This document shows positions 43,309-50,757 of a DNA stretch of 64,000 nt, one piece after another. The stretch is from an uncultured Eubacteriales bacterium (lineage in GTDB: Bacteria; Bacillota; Clostridia; Oscillospirales; CAG-272), in assembly GCA_934434925.1 (NCBI GenBank), contig CAKSAC010000007.1, positions 36,560-100,559 on the forward strand. Reading direction: 5' to 3'. Position 1 is the stretch's first letter. Every line of letters starts with the position of its first letter. Under the pieces are notes generated by a model that was not told the DNA's origin, did not search any database, and worked only from the letters and a program-made list of their open reading frames with translations. A program made the translations under genes and the position numbers.

Positions 43309-43728
43309 TTATATTTGACTTTTTTTATTTTTATTATTATTAATAAACTGTTTTTGCTTTTTTCGCTCTGCAAACTCTCTCTGCCCCTGCTCAGATTCAA
43401 AATAAGCCACGATATCGGGCAGAAGACAACGGGCGATTTCTTTACGTATGTGTTCTGGTATCTGCGGAATATGGCTCTCTCCGCGCGTATCACGAAAGAC
43501 GAATTCAATACGAAGGATGAGACGCTTGAACCAACCTGCGTTGAGATATTCCTCGCGCAAAAACCAAGTAGCAAGGATCTCTTGTTCTTTTTTCTGCCTT
43601 TCCGCTTCTTCCTCACGCTGCTTACGTTGGATTTCTTCCCAGTCCTCGATGTCCTCACCATCACGAAGCACCGTGCGATTATCGTAAAGCAGAGCATTGA
43701 CACGCTTCCAAAATTTTTTCCAAGTCAT
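43309..43728 (-). CDS. Hypothetical protein downstream of the relaxase
   Basis: 139-residue charged protein beginning MTWKKFWKRVNALLY, with a Glu/Gln/Lys-rich helix in the middle (about 30-60) and a basic Asn/Lys-rich tail. AAAGGA lies seven bases before ATG 43728, and the gene starts 14 bases after the relaxase stop, so it belongs to the mobilization operon. It may be an accessory mobilization protein; no domain recognised. Confidence 0.6.
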   Translation of the reverse strand: MTWKKFWKRVNALLYDNRTVLRDGEDIEDWEEIQRKQREEEAERQKKEQEILATWFLREEYLNAGWFKRLILRIEFVFRDTRGESHIPQIPEHIRKEIARCLLPDIVAYFESEQGQREFAERKKQKQFINNNKNKKSQI

Positions 43729-43742
43729 ATCATTATCCTTTC

Positions 43743-45185
43743 TCACATCGAAATATCAAATCCTTGCTCCTCGCCATCGTCAACGTCATCCGTCGGCGTT
43801 GGCTTAGGTTTAGACAATTCGATCATAGCACCTACAGCGCCACCTACGAGAACACCTGCAACAGAAGCAGCGTTTCTTGCTTCTCGCTCACGTTTTTCTT
43901 GCTCGGATTCCTCACCGTCATCCTCGATGATACTGCCTACATTTGTAATCCCACGTGCACCCATAAGAGCAAGACCAGCAGCATGGGAACTGCCGTGAGA
44001 GCGAGACGGAGCCACCATATTGCCTCGTCCCGACGTATTCTTCTGTCGATAACTTCGGAAGCTCTCGCGCTCGCTTTCCCAACCTGTTCGGCCGCTTCCA
44101 TCGTCACCTTGCGCAGAGCCTTCATCGTTGCTTCTTTCTGCTCCTCTGCCGCCCTCATCATCTTCTCGGTATACTTGCTCGCCTCGCTCGCTACTACCGC
44201 TTTCTGCGCCGACAGCTGAGCTGAAAGAGCCTCCATTCTGCGTACCGCTTCGCTCAGGCGCATCCATTCCTCTGCGCTGATCTGCACCATCGGAATCTCC
44301 TGTTCCGTCTGTTCTGCTTGCAATTCTTCCTGCATCGCTTGCTGTATTGCCAGCGGCATATTTTTCGCCTTGAGCTTGTCCATAGAGCTCTGACCTGATC
44401 CTGAATTCATGTTCTATATTCTCCTTTAAATATTTATCGTCATTAAGATTATCGTCTCGGACTCGGCACACCGTGCCTTTCTCTGCGCAATAGATGAAAG
44501 TAATATTTTTTCTTGCATCCGTCCAAGTTACCTCGCAATTATATTTCTTCAGCTCAGCAATAAAGTCCTCCTTATTGCCGGCTCTCGACATACAAAAATC
44601 GATGGTTGATCGCAGGGACATCTTCCAACTGTTACCTCGCATAGCGGCGTGCCATTCATTCGGCTTCATGCGCTTTGACTTGACGTTGGGGTTGTATTTC
44701 GGCAGAACCTCCAGCCCGTGTTCAAGACAAATGCGGTCACTCAGATTGCGAAAGTCACCGAGAAAATATTTATTATAGTGCAATTTCAAACCGATTTCGA
44801 TGTCATAGGCGCATACAACTATATGGTTATGGAGGTGGTCTCTGTCAATATGGCTGGCGACAATTGCTTCGTGATTTTTGAATTTTTCAAACCGCTGTAC
44901 GAGCTCCATCCCAATCTCATTTGCCTCTTGCGGAGAGATGGCTTCACCGATCTTGAAGGACTGAACGAAGTGATAGAATCTCACGCCGTCAGGCTCATGA
45001 CCAAATACTTTTTGCGTGGCAAGGAAGGACTCGTTCGCCAACTCCGGGATGCAATTGTAGCCCGAAATATAGGCGAGCTGTTCGCCCTCATCAAAGGTTT
45101 TTGATGGTTGCATACAGTAATCGAGTACACCTTTCTGTGCGCTCGGTGTCTGCACTTTTTCCGGAATGCTTTCAACGACTGCCAT
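43743..45185 (-). CDS. Relaxase, MOB_P-like (MobA/VirD2 family)
   Basis: 480-residue DNA nicking enzyme that would cut at oriT and pilot the strand during mobilization. Motif I is YCMQPSKT with the likely catalytic Tyr at residue 23, followed by ISGYNC; motif III is HIDRDHLHNHIVV with metal-binding H112, H117, H119 and H121 region. The N-terminal 270 residues are the relaxase; the remaining 200 are low-complexity Gly/Ser/Asp/Glu-rich, explained by an overlapping gene in another frame. GGAGG lies eight bases before ATG 45185. It overlaps mobC by 14 bases. Confidence 0.92.
   Translation of the reverse strand: MAVVESIPEKVQTPSAQKGVLDYCMQPSKTFDEGEQLAYISGYNCIPELANESFLATQKVFGHEPDGVRFYHFVQSFKIGEAISPQEANEIGMELVQRFEKFKNHEAIVASHIDRDHLHNHIVVCAYDIEIGLKLHYNKYFLGDFRNLSDRICLEHGLEVLPKYNPNVKSKRMKPNEWHAAMRGNSWKMSLRSTIDFCMSRAGNKEDFIAELKKYNCEVTWTDARKNITFIYCAEKGTVCRVRDDNLNDDKYLKENIEHEFRIRSELYGQAQGEKYAAGNTASDAGRIASRTDGTGDSDGADQRRGMDAPERSGTQNGGSFSSAVGAESGSSERGEQVYREDDEGGRGAERSNDEGSAQGDDGSGRTGWESERESFRSYRQKNTSGRGNMVAPSRSHGSSHAAGLALMGARGITNVGSIIEDDGEESEQEKREREARNAASVAGVLVGGAVGAMIELSKPKPTPTDDVDDGEEQGFDISM
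43937..44410 (-). CDS. Membrane protein overprinted within the relaxase gene (MobB-like)
   Basis: 157-residue frame lying wholly inside the relaxase gene in a different frame. It reads as a true protein: a long charged coiled coil (about residues 15-125, with SAEEWMRLSEAVRRMEALSA) and one C-terminal transmembrane helix (WWLRLALTAVPMLLVLLLWV). AAAGGAG stands ten bases before its ATG, within the relaxase codons. The relaxase frame across this part is low complexity, as expected when the second frame is under selection. The layout recalls RSF1010 mobB, a membrane helper encoded within mobA. Function by analogy only. Confidence 0.75.
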   Translation of the reverse strand: MNSGSGQSSMDKLKAKNMPLAIQQAMQEELQAEQTEQEIPMVQISAEEWMRLSEAVRRMEALSAQLSAQKAVVASEASKYTEKMMRAAEEQKEATMKALRKVTMEAAEQVGKASARASEVIDRRIRRDEAIWWLRLALTAVPMLLVLLLWVHVGLQM

Positions 45186-45489
45186 GATTATGTCCTCCGA
45201 GTGCTGCAAGAATTTTTCTGTAAACCGAAAGAAGCTCCGACAGATCGGCAGAAGAAAAACGATTCTGATGTGCCAGCCGCGTGAGCTGATTGAGATTGTT
45301 GCCCTGATATTTCAGTTCGCGGTTCAGTTCCTGTAGTTCTTCATTGACGATAATCTTTCCGTCGCGGCACATTTTGAGAATGAAATCCCGCATGGACGGT
45401 GCGATGGCTTCGTACATTTTCTTCTGCAACTCCATCTTTTCTTCCGCTGTGAGGCGGATAGTCAGGGTTTCTGTCTGTTTTCTGCTCAA
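45172..45489 (-). CDS. mobC: Mobilization protein MobC (ribbon-helix-helix)
   Basis: 105-residue accessory protein that binds oriT and helps the relaxase open the strands. N-terminal RHH strand and helices (TLTIRLTAEEKMELQKKMYE), and the MobC-family C-terminal ELKYQGNNLNQLTRLAHQ. The start is TTG at 45489, supported by AGGAG six bases before it. Overlaps the relaxase start. Confidence 0.9.
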   Translation of the reverse strand: MSRKQTETLTIRLTAEEKMELQKKMYEAIAPSMRDFILKMCRDGKIIVNEELQELNRELKYQGNNLNQLTRLAHQNRFSSADLSELLSVYRKILAALGGHNHGSR

Positions 45490-45546
45490 CTGTTTCTCCT
45501 TTCACACATGCTTTTTGCTGTTGCCTCTTTAATCCGTTTCTTTTGG

Positions 45547-45690
45547 CTTACCTTTTCTTTTCGCAAAGAAAAGGTAAGTGGGTTCGGGCTTCTGCCCGAT
45601 TGTGTGCGGGAAGTGCGCCGCCGGAAGGCGGTGGACATCCACGCGCTATGCTTGCCCCAGCCCCGGACGCAGAGCGCCGGGGATAACTGC
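45547..45690 (-). other. Probable oriT region
   Basis: The 307-base gap upstream of mobC (45490-45796) has no gene but several stems: CTTACCTTTTCTTT (45547-45560)/AAAGAAAAGGTAAG (45565-45578), CGGGC/GCCCG (45585-45598), CCGCC/GGCGG near 45615-45630, and CCCCGG (45661)/CCGGGG (45677). The large arm next to GGAAGTGCGCC resembles nic regions of mobilizable plasmids. Position beside mobC and the relaxase supports oriT; the nick site is not proven. Confidence 0.6.
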
Positions 45691-45796
45691 AGAAGAAAAA
45701 AACGCGACTTTGCCTATATAACCTATTGTTCTTTTCTGCATATAAGATATATGGTTAAGACTTCTTGTTAGCACCACCATTTCAGGCACCACCCGG

Positions 45797-46084
45797 TCAC
45801 ATTTTCAGCCGATACACATTGGAGCCGTAATCGCCAGCATTAGTGTATCGGTGATATTTTTCAATGAGTCCTTTTTCAAGCAAAGCTTTTATTGCTTTGT
45901 CCACTGTTTCCTCTTTCCTGATTCCGCACCCGCTTGCGATATCTTTCCGCGAAGGAAAAGCCACATTGCTTTCCCGGTTCATACGACGACAAAGAAAACA
46001 ATAGACGGCGATGTCCCGCGGCTTCAGACCGTATTCAAAGATTCTGTTGTCAACCATAAAGAAGTTTTTTCGCTTGCCCGCCAT
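45797..46084 (-). CDS. Winged-helix DNA-binding protein (replication-initiator-like N-terminus)
   Basis: 95-residue protein with a helix-turn-helix of the type found in plasmid and element replication proteins: KPRDIAVYCFLCRRMNRES, then FPSRKDIASGCGIRKEETVDKAIKALLEKGLIEKYHRY, a wing after the recognition helix. AAGGAG lies six bases before ATG. It is transcribed from the divergent promoter shared with the repressor, so it is probably the first gene under repressor control. Far too short for a whole initiator. Confidence 0.7.
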   Translation of the reverse strand: MAGKRKNFFMVDNRIFEYGLKPRDIAVYCFLCRRMNRESNVAFPSRKDIASGCGIRKEETVDKAIKALLEKGLIEKYHRYTNAGDYGSNVYRLKM

Positions 46085-46114
46085 ATTGTTCTCCTTTCTC
46101 GTTGTGTATTTGAT

Positions 46115-46202
46115 ATTATACTACAAAAATATTGTGTTGTCAATAGCTACACACAAAAATATTGTATTTGTTCTTGACAACTACAATGAGATATGGTATA
46201 CT
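46115..46202. promoter_or_regulatory. Divergent promoters with two operator copies
   Basis: Minus-strand TTGACA-17-TATAAT (46115-46143) and plus-strand TTGACA-17-TATACT (46174-46202) face apart. ACAAAAATATTGT occurs at 46123-46135 and 46153-46165, 30 bases apart (about three helix turns), overlapping the left promoter: the layout of a repressor-controlled genetic switch. Confidence 0.8.
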
Positions 46203-46233
46203 GTATGCGTAATCAATTTCGGAGGAATTTTGT

Positions 46234-46947
46234 ATGAGCGTAATAGGCGAACAGATTAAAAAATACAGAGGTATCCGCGGCATGACGCAGCAGGAGATTG
46301 CCGATGCGCTCGGCGAAAGCTCCGGCAGGGTGATATACAATTGGGAAAAAGGAATCGGTCGCCCCGACTGTGACAAGCTGGCGAAGCTTTGCGACCTCCT
46401 CGGTGTATCCGCAGACGAGATGATCGGTTGCAGGTCGATGGCTGAACGTCCTACGGCTGCCGAATGGGAGACGATAAAAAAATACCGCGTCCTTGACGAA
46501 CACGGTAAAGAGATCGTGGATTATCTGATCGACAGCGAATACAGGCGAGTATCCGCAACCGGCAGAAAAGCCAAGTGCCGTATGCTGAGAATGGATTATT
46601 ACACGCTTCCGGCTTCGGCAGGCACGGGCAATATTCTTGACAGTGAGCTTGCCGAGGAGATTCTTGTTCCCGAATCCAAGGAAGCGGAGAAGGCGGACTT
46701 CGTGATTTCGGTCGGCGGCGACAGCATGGAGCCGACCTTCCATGACGGAGACAAGGTGTTTGTTGAAAAATGCGACTCCGTCGATGTCGGCGAGATCGGG
46801 ATCTTCGTTGTCAACGGCGAGGTCTTTATTAAGGAGCGCGGGGACGGCTGTCTGATCTCGCATAACGAAAAGTATAATCCCATACGCCTCTCTGAGCATG
46901 ACAGTGTGTTCTGCTGCGGAAGAGTTGTGGGAATCATGCAAGGATAA
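46234..46947 (+). CDS. CI/LexA-type repressor (XRE helix-turn-helix plus S24 peptidase)
   Basis: 237-residue regulator likely to hold the element silent and to cleave itself when RecA is activated by DNA damage. Residues 5-60 are an XRE DNA-binding domain (MTQQEIADALGESSGRVIYNWEKG); the C-terminal S24 domain has the Ala-Gly cleavage site in LPASAGTGNIL, catalytic Ser in GGDSMEPTFHDGDKV and catalytic Lys in EVFIKERGDG. GGAGGA precedes ATG. It faces the winged-helix gene across the shared operators. Confidence 0.92.
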   Translation: MSVIGEQIKKYRGIRGMTQQEIADALGESSGRVIYNWEKGIGRPDCDKLAKLCDLLGVSADEMIGCRSMAERPTAAEWETIKKYRVLDEHGKEIVDYLIDSEYRRVSATGRKAKCRMLRMDYYTLPASAGTGNILDSELAEEILVPESKEAEKADFVISVGGDSMEPTFHDGDKVFVEKCDSVDVGEIGIFVVNGEVFIKERGDGCLISHNEKYNPIRLSEHDSVFCCGRVVGIMQG

Positions 46948-47028
46948 TTTATCATTTGTTGTATAACAAAACTCAAATATTTTGATTCCAACTGAAATTT
47001 GTATGGGAAGGCCGGCTCTTTCTCTACA

Positions 47029-47862
47029 TCAAAATACTGTGATCCCCTCTTTTTCCTCCGCCTCACGGAGAAACGCTTTGAGAACCCCGGTCGGGATGGC
47101 ATAGTTCATCAGAGATCCGTCCTTCTGACCAAGCGCGACCATTCCGATGACCTCGCCGTGCGCATTGAAAAGCGGTCCGCCGGAATTACCGCCGACCGTG
47201 GGTGCGGAATACATGATATACCGCTCACCGGAAATGAAGCGCTCCCGGTCGCTCACAATGCCGTCCAGCATACAGATCCCCTGTCCTTTGCTGTTGCCGA
47301 TGGCGTAGACCTTTTCCCCGATGGTCACATCACCGTCGGCAAAAGTGATGGCAGGTGCGGCAAGGTCGTCCGATACGATCAGCGCCATATCCCGCCGCAC
47401 ATCGGCGTAAACGATGTCAAACGCCATCCTGCGCTTGTCCGCCGTTACTCCGATCAGACTGTCCGCCGCCTGCACACGGGTGGCGGTTTCTTTTGTAAAT
47501 ACCACATGGGCATTGGTCAGCACATAGCCGCCCGGCAGAACCATGCCGGTACCGCTTCCGATGCAGTCACCTTTGTCGGCAGTCAGTTCGACCACGCTGT
47601 TTCGGTTGCGGCGGTAGATTTCCGGTGCGTCCAAGGTGCCAAGTGAGACGGGTACCGTCTTTTTCTGCTTTGCGGCTTGCTCCATGGCGGCACGCTTTTC
47701 TTCTCTCACTTTGCGGGCAAGATACGCAGTTTCGGTGGAAAAGGTCTCCCCGCACGCTTCGCAACGGTATGTATAGAACACATTTCCGTCGGTCAGCTTG
47801 TGCGAAATCAGTTTCAATGCGCCGCTCCCGCAGGAGGCGCAGCTTTGCGCTTTATAGTCCAT
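47029..47862 (-). CDS. Zinc-ribbon trypsin-like serine protease (HtrA/DegP-type domain)
   Basis: 277-residue cytosolic protease. A four-Cys zinc ribbon at the N-terminus (CASCGSG, then CEACG at about residue 34) is followed by a chymotrypsin-fold domain with the triad His in VLTNAHVV, Asp in RRDMALIV and Ser in GGNSGGPLFN. There is no signal peptide or PDZ domain, unlike DegP. It begins within the end of the AAA ATPase gene (11-base overlap), so the two are coupled and probably act together, for instance as a stress- or damage-activated cutter. AGAGGGG precedes the ATG. Confidence 0.85.
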   Translation of the reverse strand: MDYKAQSCASCGSGALKLISHKLTDGNVFYTYRCEACGETFSTETAYLARKVREEKRAAMEQAAKQKKTVPVSLGTLDAPEIYRRNRNSVVELTADKGDCIGSGTGMVLPGGYVLTNAHVVFTKETATRVQAADSLIGVTADKRRMAFDIVYADVRRDMALIVSDDLAAPAITFADGDVTIGEKVYAIGNSKGQGICMLDGIVSDRERFISGERYIMYSAPTVGGNSGGPLFNAHGEVIGMVALGQKDGSLMNYAIPTGVLKAFLREAEEKEGITVF

Positions 47863-48997
47863 AATTCCCCTCTCTGTACGCCTTGAATTTTTCGAGTTCT
47901 TCCGGCGTGATGACATTCCGTGACGAGGCAAGAACCTTGTTACAGTCCTCGCGCGTAATTCTTTGCGCCTCGCCCGTCAGCACTTCCCGCTTGTATGGCT
48001 CCAGCTTGATCTTCTCGCAAATGGCGGTCACATCTCCGCCACCGTAGCCCTCCAGTGCCCATGCCAACTTGGAGAGATCGACATCCTCCTCTTTGGCAAT
48101 GCCACCGAGCGCACGGTTGACAAGGAACTCCCGCGCCGCCTGATCGGGAACACCGACATAGATCTGCGTATCGAAGCGACCGCCGCGAAGCATGGCAGAA
48201 TCGAGCGCCCACGGGCGGTTGGTGGCGGCGACGAGCAGAAGCATCTTGTTTGCGGTCGGCTTGAAGCCGTCCACTTTCGTAAGGAAAGTCGCCACAAAGC
48301 GTGCCATTTCCGCATCCACGCCGCCTGTGCCGTCTCCGCGCTTGGAAGCCACGGAATCAAACTCATCAAAGAAAATGATGGCTTTTTCGTGCTTTTCGGC
48401 TTCGGCAAACAGACTGTCGAGCTGCTTGGAGCTGTCACCCATGTACTTGGAGATCAGATCCTGACAGTTAACCGCAAAAAACTCCGCGTCCACCTCGCCC
48501 GCAATCGCGCGGGCGATAAAGGTCTTGCCCGTGCCGGGAGGACCGTAGAGCAGGATTTTTCCGCCGGCGCGGATGTGGTACTTCTCGGCGAGTTCGGGCT
48601 TCTGCATGGGAGACAGCACCTTGAAGGTGATCTGCTCCTTGACATCCCCTAACCCCGCCACATCGGCAAAGGTAATCTTGTCCGACGCGCCCGACGGCTG
48701 TATCGGTGTAAACGACGGCTTTTCTTCTGCTTTCGGCAGGTCGTTTTCGTTTTCTGCGGCACTGGTAACGGGCTTTTTGCCGGAGCATCCCGTTTTTACG
48801 AAGTCAAGAATCTTCGCCGCCAGCTTGTGATATTCCATTTTGACATCGTAGGACTTTGCCCCGACGGAGATCTGATTTGCCAATTCCGCCGCGCGGAGAA
48901 ACGCCTCCCGCGCTGCCGGAATGTCCCCCGCGGCGTAAAAGTCCTTCGCTTGTTGATAGAAGCTCTTGTAGGCTTCAATTGTAGGTTGGTTGTTCAT
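47852..48997 (-). CDS. MIT-like domain AAA+ ATPase of the Vps4/katanin clade
   Basis: 381-residue ATPase resembling eukaryotic Vps4. Residues 5-70 form a three-helix MIT/TPR-like domain (YKSFYQQAKDFYAAGD, EAFLRAAELANQ). The AAA core has Walker A GPPGTGKT (152-159), pore loop LISKYMGDSSKQLDSLF (Vps4 has KW-GES here), Walker B IIFFDEFD (207-214), sensor-1 ATNRPWALDSAMLRG with the PW-LD-A meiotic-clade signature, arginine RGGRF, and a C-terminal helix EELEKFKAYREGNYG like the Vps4/katanin end. No large beta-domain insert is seen. It likely disassembles the helical proteins encoded upstream. Confidence 0.88.
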   Translation of the reverse strand: MNNQPTIEAYKSFYQQAKDFYAAGDIPAAREAFLRAAELANQISVGAKSYDVKMEYHKLAAKILDFVKTGCSGKKPVTSAAENENDLPKAEEKPSFTPIQPSGASDKITFADVAGLGDVKEQITFKVLSPMQKPELAEKYHIRAGGKILLYGPPGTGKTFIARAIAGEVDAEFFAVNCQDLISKYMGDSSKQLDSLFAEAEKHEKAIIFFDEFDSVASKRGDGTGGVDAEMARFVATFLTKVDGFKPTANKMLLLVAATNRPWALDSAMLRGGRFDTQIYVGVPDQAAREFLVNRALGGIAKEEDVDLSKLAWALEGYGGGDVTAICEKIKLEPYKREVLTGEAQRITREDCNKVLASSRNVITPEELEKFKAYREGNYGL

Positions 48998-49014
48998 AAG
49001 CGCATCCTGTTCCT

Positions 49015-49671
49015 TTATTTTACTATCTCCTTATGAAGCACTCCATAATAATTAATTGTGATTTTATCTTTGTATAAATACTCCTCATCTTCCCGATTTT
49101 TAATTATGTATCCATTGTCATCATCGTCTGATCCATTTAAGTATAAAACATAATCGACACAAGGAAATGTGAGTAATTTTTCTTGAACTTGCCTACGCTT
49201 GAACGGAATAAAATCATCCTTTGTCCCTTGAACTTTAAGACCAAATCCCGAAGCCTCAACAACAAACACAATCTCAACATTTTTATTCTCAAGAAAACCA
49301 GAAGTTCTCTCGATATACTCATCTATATTTTTGTAGTGCTCTTCAAAAGGACTAAACAACCTTTCTATTAATTCTTCTTCACTTGGTATTTTACCGTCAA
49401 AATCGCCACCTTTTTTGTCACCAAGAAAGACCAAAAGTCGTCCGCCTTTTCTTGTAGATCCAAAATAGTCCACACGGAAATGCTCAAAAATGTATGACTT
49501 ATCCTCTATATTTGCATAACCGTCTGGTCGTTCAAATTGGCATACCTGCTTGATTGCCTTGATTATATCATTATACTCTTTATTATCAACATTCCCCGCA
49601 AGAATACGGCGTGGATTTCGAATAAGCGACCATCTTAGCTCTAACATCTCTTTTTTTGAGTGTAAGATCAT
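49015..49671 (-). CDS. Hypothetical protein, AT-rich
   Basis: 218-residue soluble protein with no recognised domain. Its middle mixes strands and acidic turns (YIFEHFRVDYFGSTRKGG, VEIVFVVEASGFGLKVQG) and it ends in a strand-rich region. Composition is far more AT-rich than the ATPase gene 17 bases downstream, so it may be a later insert. GGGAG lies nine bases before ATG. A nuclease-type fold is conceivable but unsupported. Confidence 0.6.
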   Translation of the reverse strand: MILHSKKEMLELRWSLIRNPRRILAGNVDNKEYNDIIKAIKQVCQFERPDGYANIEDKSYIFEHFRVDYFGSTRKGGRLLVFLGDKKGGDFDGKIPSEEELIERLFSPFEEHYKNIDEYIERTSGFLENKNVEIVFVVEASGFGLKVQGTKDDFIPFKRRQVQEKLLTFPCVDYVLYLNGSDDDDNGYIIKNREDEEYLYKDKITINYYGVLHKEIVK

Positions 49672-49810
49672 AATTATTAAACTCCCGTTTGGCGCCTATT
49701 TAAGCATCATTCTGTTTAAATTCATTTTTCTATAGCTTGACAAAAAGGTCCCCGTGTGAAATCAGGCAAAAACTAATTTACTATTTTCGCTAATAATTTC
49801 ATGATTTGAT

Positions 49811-50629
49811 TCATTTACCATTTGGGGATTCAGCTGGCGCAATTTCGTATTCATCTTCTGTATCAAAGCATTTTAAAATACCAATGATTCCAAATTCTCG
49901 CTTTTCTTGCTTATATTCATCAAAGGGAAGGATTCTAAGAATACTATTAAAAGATTGACATAACTTCTCATATCCGCAGTACAACTCTTCTATCATTTTA
50001 TCAATATCGACAGTTTCCTTGTATAAGAGTGATTTGGGGGAAATTTCTACACTTCGACCATTACTTTCTTTACGCATTTTTATTTTCCCATTAAATGCCA
50101 TCGTTGAATTTCCTGGAAGCCCATTTATATGAAACTGTCCTCTATGCTTAACATAGTTATACCTTTCTATTAAGTGCAGCATGGAAATCTGTTTATCTAA
50201 ATCACGAATAATTTCAGATATTCTTTCGTATTTTTCTTTGCTGCTTGTATCAATATTTCCTAAATAACAGAGCAAATCATCTACAACACTGGACAACGAT
50301 TTATTCTGTAATTTTGCTTCAAGTGTTTCGTGATTATATAAATCAACATCATCTGGTTGTCCATACAAGAAAAGCATTTGCCTTAGGTACTCAATGCAAG
50401 AACAAAAAAACATCAAAGAACTTTCCGTACACATAGTTTTAAACAACAAATCGCAATGAGAATTACCAAACTTCTCAGTATGACTGAGAATATTAATACC
50501 GAAGGAAAAGTTTTGCGCTATATCGTGTATTTTAAAAGCCGCAGCATCTATATATTGTGGTTTCTGATGTGCTTTAAATTCATCAACTTGATAATCAAAC
50601 CAATAACTATAAGACTTTTCATCAATCAT
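49811..50629 (-). CDS. Hypothetical helical protein, possibly HEPN-like
   Basis: 272-residue, mainly helical, AT-rich gene. RYNYVKHRGQFHI contains R-x5-H, the spacing of HEPN ribonuclease active sites, within a helical context (DLDKQISMLHLIERYNYVKH); this resembles Cthe_2314-type HEPN proteins but is only suggestive. ATG 50629 follows GGGGAAAGAG; an upstream ATG at 50662 has no ribosome site. Its neighbours differ in composition, so it may be an independent cargo gene. Confidence 0.6.
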   Translation of the reverse strand: MIDEKSYSYWFDYQVDEFKAHQKPQYIDAAAFKIHDIAQNFSFGINILSHTEKFGNSHCDLLFKTMCTESSLMFFCSCIEYLRQMLFLYGQPDDVDLYNHETLEAKLQNKSLSSVVDDLLCYLGNIDTSSKEKYERISEIIRDLDKQISMLHLIERYNYVKHRGQFHINGLPGNSTMAFNGKIKMRKESNGRSVEISPKSLLYKETVDIDKMIEELYCGYEKLCQSFNSILRILPFDEYKQEKREFGIIGILKCFDTEDEYEIAPAESPNGK

Positions 50630-50664
50630 ACTCTTTCCCCAATCTTTTTCATGATGTACCATGT

Positions 50665-50683
50665 TTAGGCGAAAATCGCCTAA
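50665..50683. other. Hairpin after the giant TIR gene
   Basis: TTAGGCGA-AAA-TCGCCTAA, extended by CATG on each side, about 75 bases past the giant gene's stop. No T-run, so a regulatory or processing role is as likely as termination. Confidence 0.35.
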
Positions 50684-50757
50684 GCATGGCTATTTTGATT
50701 TATTGACCAACCTATTAACACCAACTTTTATGCTCTCATCTATAGCAATTCATGCCT

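Noticed and set aside
44494..45104. Plus-strand frames opposite the relaxase
   Set aside because: No promoter or ribosome site, and the opposite strand carries conserved relaxase motifs.
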